64,000 nt of DNA from contig NZ_JAUCBZ010000015.1 of assembly GCF_034676545.1 (NCBI RefSeq), forward strand, positions 1-64,000, written 5' to 3'. Below, piece after piece: positions 62,656-64,000 of this stretch. The notes under the pieces are model-generated. The model ran no database searches. It was not told the DNA's origin and saw only the letters and a program-made list of their open reading frames with translations. Within the stretch, counting starts at the first letter, position 1. Every line of letters starts with the position of its first letter. Both the position numbers and the translations under genes were made by a program. The stretch comes from Pararhodobacter sp. (GTDB lineage: Bacteria; Pseudomonadota; Alphaproteobacteria; Rhodobacterales; Rhodobacteraceae).

Positions 62656-64000
62656 ATGCTGTCGTCTCTCACGACTCTTTCGCGCCCGGTCAAGAAAGCG
62701 ATCCTGTTGGCGCTGGACGTCCTTCTGGTTCCGCTTTCCTTTGTGCTGTCCATCACCATCGCGTCGGGCAGCGTGCCAACGATGGCGTTTTTGCAAGCGG
62801 ATTGGCCGGTCTTGCTCTTGCTCACCACAACTGCGGCAATCTTGTCGGTCGCATTGGGCCTGCCGCGTGTGCAACTCAAGTCCTATGAGCTTTCGGCCTT
62901 GGGGCGCAGCGCCGCCCTGGGCTCTGTTCTGGCCGGGGTTCTGGCAAGTATGGTGCTGCTTGGCCAGACCGATGTCGAGGTCGGTGTGCCCGTCATTTTC
63001 GCATTGATCTACCTCGCGTTATCCGCTGCTTCACGGTTGATCTTGCTGCAGATTCTGATTTCCATTTATCGCCATGGAACGCGCGAAACCCGCATTCTGA
63101 TTTATGGTGCGGGCAAAACCGGCGTGCAGTTGGCGATGGCCTTCAAGGCAACCGAGGCGATCCGCATTGTCGGCTTCGTCGATGACAGCACGGTTTTGCA
63201 AGGCATGACGGTTGCCGGCCTCACCGTTCACCCCGCCAAGCGCATCGAGGCGCTGATTACCGCACACGCCATCGACAAGGTGCTGCTGGCGATGCCGTCG
63301 CTCAGCCTGCCACGCCAAGCCCAGATTGCGCGCCGTGTCGCCGCGATGAACGTCGAGGTGCAGACGCTCCCCTCCTTCGCGCAGCTCATCGGCGAAGAGC
63401 GCATCGTCGACAAACTGGCCGCGGTGCTGCCGACATCGGTTCTGGGTCGGGCACAGATGAAGGACAAACTGAGGGATGGCTGCACCGCCTATGCGGGCCG
63501 CGTCGTGATGATCACCGGTGCGGGTGGATCGATCGGGTCAGAGCTGTGTCGGCAGATTCTGAATTGCGAGCCCGCAAAGCTGGTGTTGCTGGAGTTGACA
63601 GAATTCGCGCTGTTCCAGATCGAACGGGAATTGCGCGCGCTGACCGAAGGGACCCGTTGTGTCATCGTCCCGATCCTGGGCTCGATCCTGGACCAGCGCC
63701 TTGTCAAGGGTGCAATCCAAAAACAGGGTGTTCAGGTGATCTTGCACGCCGCCGCCTACAAACATGTGCCGATGGTCGAACTCAACCCGGTAGCGGGCGT
63801 TCAAAACAACATATTCGGCACCCAGCAATTGGCACAAGCCGCACTCGAGGCGAATATCGAGCGTTTCGTGCTGGTCTCGACCGACAAGGCAGTGCGACCG
63901 CTGGGCGTCATGGGGGCGACCAAGCGGATGGCGGAAACCGTGATCGGCGACATGGCACGACGTTCGAAAACCACGGTATTTTCCATGGTGCGGTTCGGCA
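62656..64000 (+). CDS. WbpM/PglF-type nucleotide-sugar dehydratase, 3' truncated by window edge
   Basis: Open from ATG at 62656 to the window end without a stop (448 codons). N-terminal membrane part of four helices (KKAILLALDVLLVPLSFVLS; VLLLLTTTAAILSVALGLP; ALGSVLAGVLASMVLLG; VPVIFALIYLALSAASRLIL). A first Rossmann-like domain (ILIYGAGKTGVQLAMAFKAT) and a second with the catalytic-domain motif VVMITGAGGSIGSELCRQIL follow, then HAAAYKHVPMVELNP. This is the membrane-bound UDP-GlcNAc 4,6-dehydratase class used for surface polysaccharide or glycoprotein sugars. The catalytic triad (usually DMK near GVMGATKRMAE) matches the visible sequence. The substrate is inferred. Confidence 0.9.
   Translation, partial: MLSSLTTLSRPVKKAILLALDVLLVPLSFVLSITIASGSVPTMAFLQADWPVLLLLTTTAAILSVALGLPRVQLKSYELSALGRSAALGSVLAGVLASMVLLGQTDVEVGVPVIFALIYLALSAASRLILLQILISIYRHGTRETRILIYGAGKTGVQLAMAFKATEAIRIVGFVDDSTVLQGMTVAGLTVHPAKRIEALITAHAIDKVLLAMPSLSLPRQAQIARRVAAMNVEVQTLPSFAQLIGEERIVDKLAAVLPTSVLGRAQMKDKLRDGCTAYAGRVVMITGAGGSIGSELCRQILNCEPAKLVLLELTEFALFQIERELRALTEGTRCVIVPILGSILDQRLVKGAIQKQGVQVILHAAAYKHVPMVELNPVAGVQNNIFGTQQLAQAALEANIERFVLVSTDKAVRPLGVMGATKRMAETVIGDMARRSKTTVFSMVRFG

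Noticed and set aside
1..64000. tRNA, rRNA, CRISPR, transposase, integrase, toxin-antitoxin or defence genes
   Set aside because: Nothing with the needed features was found by eye: no TTCRAAT-type T-arm with matching stem, no regular spacer-repeat array, no transposase or phage protein. A tRNA/Rfam scan would be the decisive test.

Overview
The window reads as a chromosomal segment of a high-GC alphaproteobacterium of the order Rhodobacterales (family Rhodobacteraceae in the broad sense). Pointers are the chvI-chvG-hprK-rapZ-EIIA(Man)-HPr cluster divergent from pckA, a COQ9 gene beside rpsU, an ethylmalonyl-CoA-pathway methylsuccinyl-CoA dehydrogenase, a Hint_2-type protein, and a dispersed intergenic repeat with a CATCTTGCC..AAATACTC core. 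Almost all of it is ordinary core genome. I see no rRNA, tRNA, CRISPR array, transposase, prophage or defence island, and no convincing new multi-gene system.

Layout. 1-6.7 kb: 3' part of a fatty-acid oxidation fusion enzyme, a Hint-domain protein, a DMT exporter, an acyl-CoA ligase and a membrane protein resembling a peptidase M48 that has lost its catalytic motif. 6.7-14.1 kb (leftward): a SPOR protein, then the nucleoside-salvage operon cdd-deoA-deoB-add-upp, whose deoB carries a frameshift, then a secreted protein overlapping a bicupin gene. 14.2-24.2 kb (rightward): maeB behind a perfect inverted repeat, prpE behind a cluster of TGCAAA boxes, an orphan Hpt / sigma-54 activator pair with an SDR gene, a small two-helix membrane protein with a cobalamin adenosyltransferase, and etfBA. 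24.2-33.7 kb: a DUF6473-like gene, 3-hydroxybutyryl-CoA dehydrogenase, the leftward PTS/ChvGI cluster, divergent pckA, a DUF3859-like gene and a TauE/SafE exporter. 33.8-42.8 kb: mcd, an epimerase-like dehydrogenase, an MFS transporter, recO, purD, xseA and accA. 42.8-50.4 kb: cytochrome c, TfoX-like, plsC, ftsX, ftsE, a zinc-ribbon membrane protein, dgkA, ubiK, lgt, a MidA-type methyltransferase and pgeF. 50.5-57 kb: a 55-residue protein, the leftward dnaX-ybaB-recR operon, a quinone oxidoreductase, ilvE, COQ9 and rpsU. 57-64 kb: a YCII protein beside a decayed SRPBCC gene, a glycosyltransferase, two Lrp/AsnC regulators (one divergent from ald, one from trxB) and the start of a WbpM/PglF-type nucleotide-sugar dehydratase cut by the window edge.

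How the genes fit together. A large share handle acyl-CoA and C3/C4 carbon: beta-oxidation (FadJ, acyl-CoA ligase, HBD, ETF), propionyl-CoA activation (PrpE), the ethylmalonyl-CoA pathway (Mcd, plus adenosylcobalamin supply for the mutases), and malic enzyme plus PEP carboxykinase at the PEP-pyruvate-oxaloacetate node. The HPr / EIIA(Man) / HPr-kinase set beside ChvGI and pckA is the regulatory PTS typical of these bacteria.

The most useful leads are the frameshift in deoB, the six-copy intergenic repeat whose stem varies in a compensatory way, the TGCAAA boxes upstream of prpE (with a weaker instance before mcd), the hairpin lodged between the ribosome binding site and start codon of rpsU, the LuxU/LuxO-like orphan phosphorelay, and two decayed enzymes (M48-like, SRPBCC).
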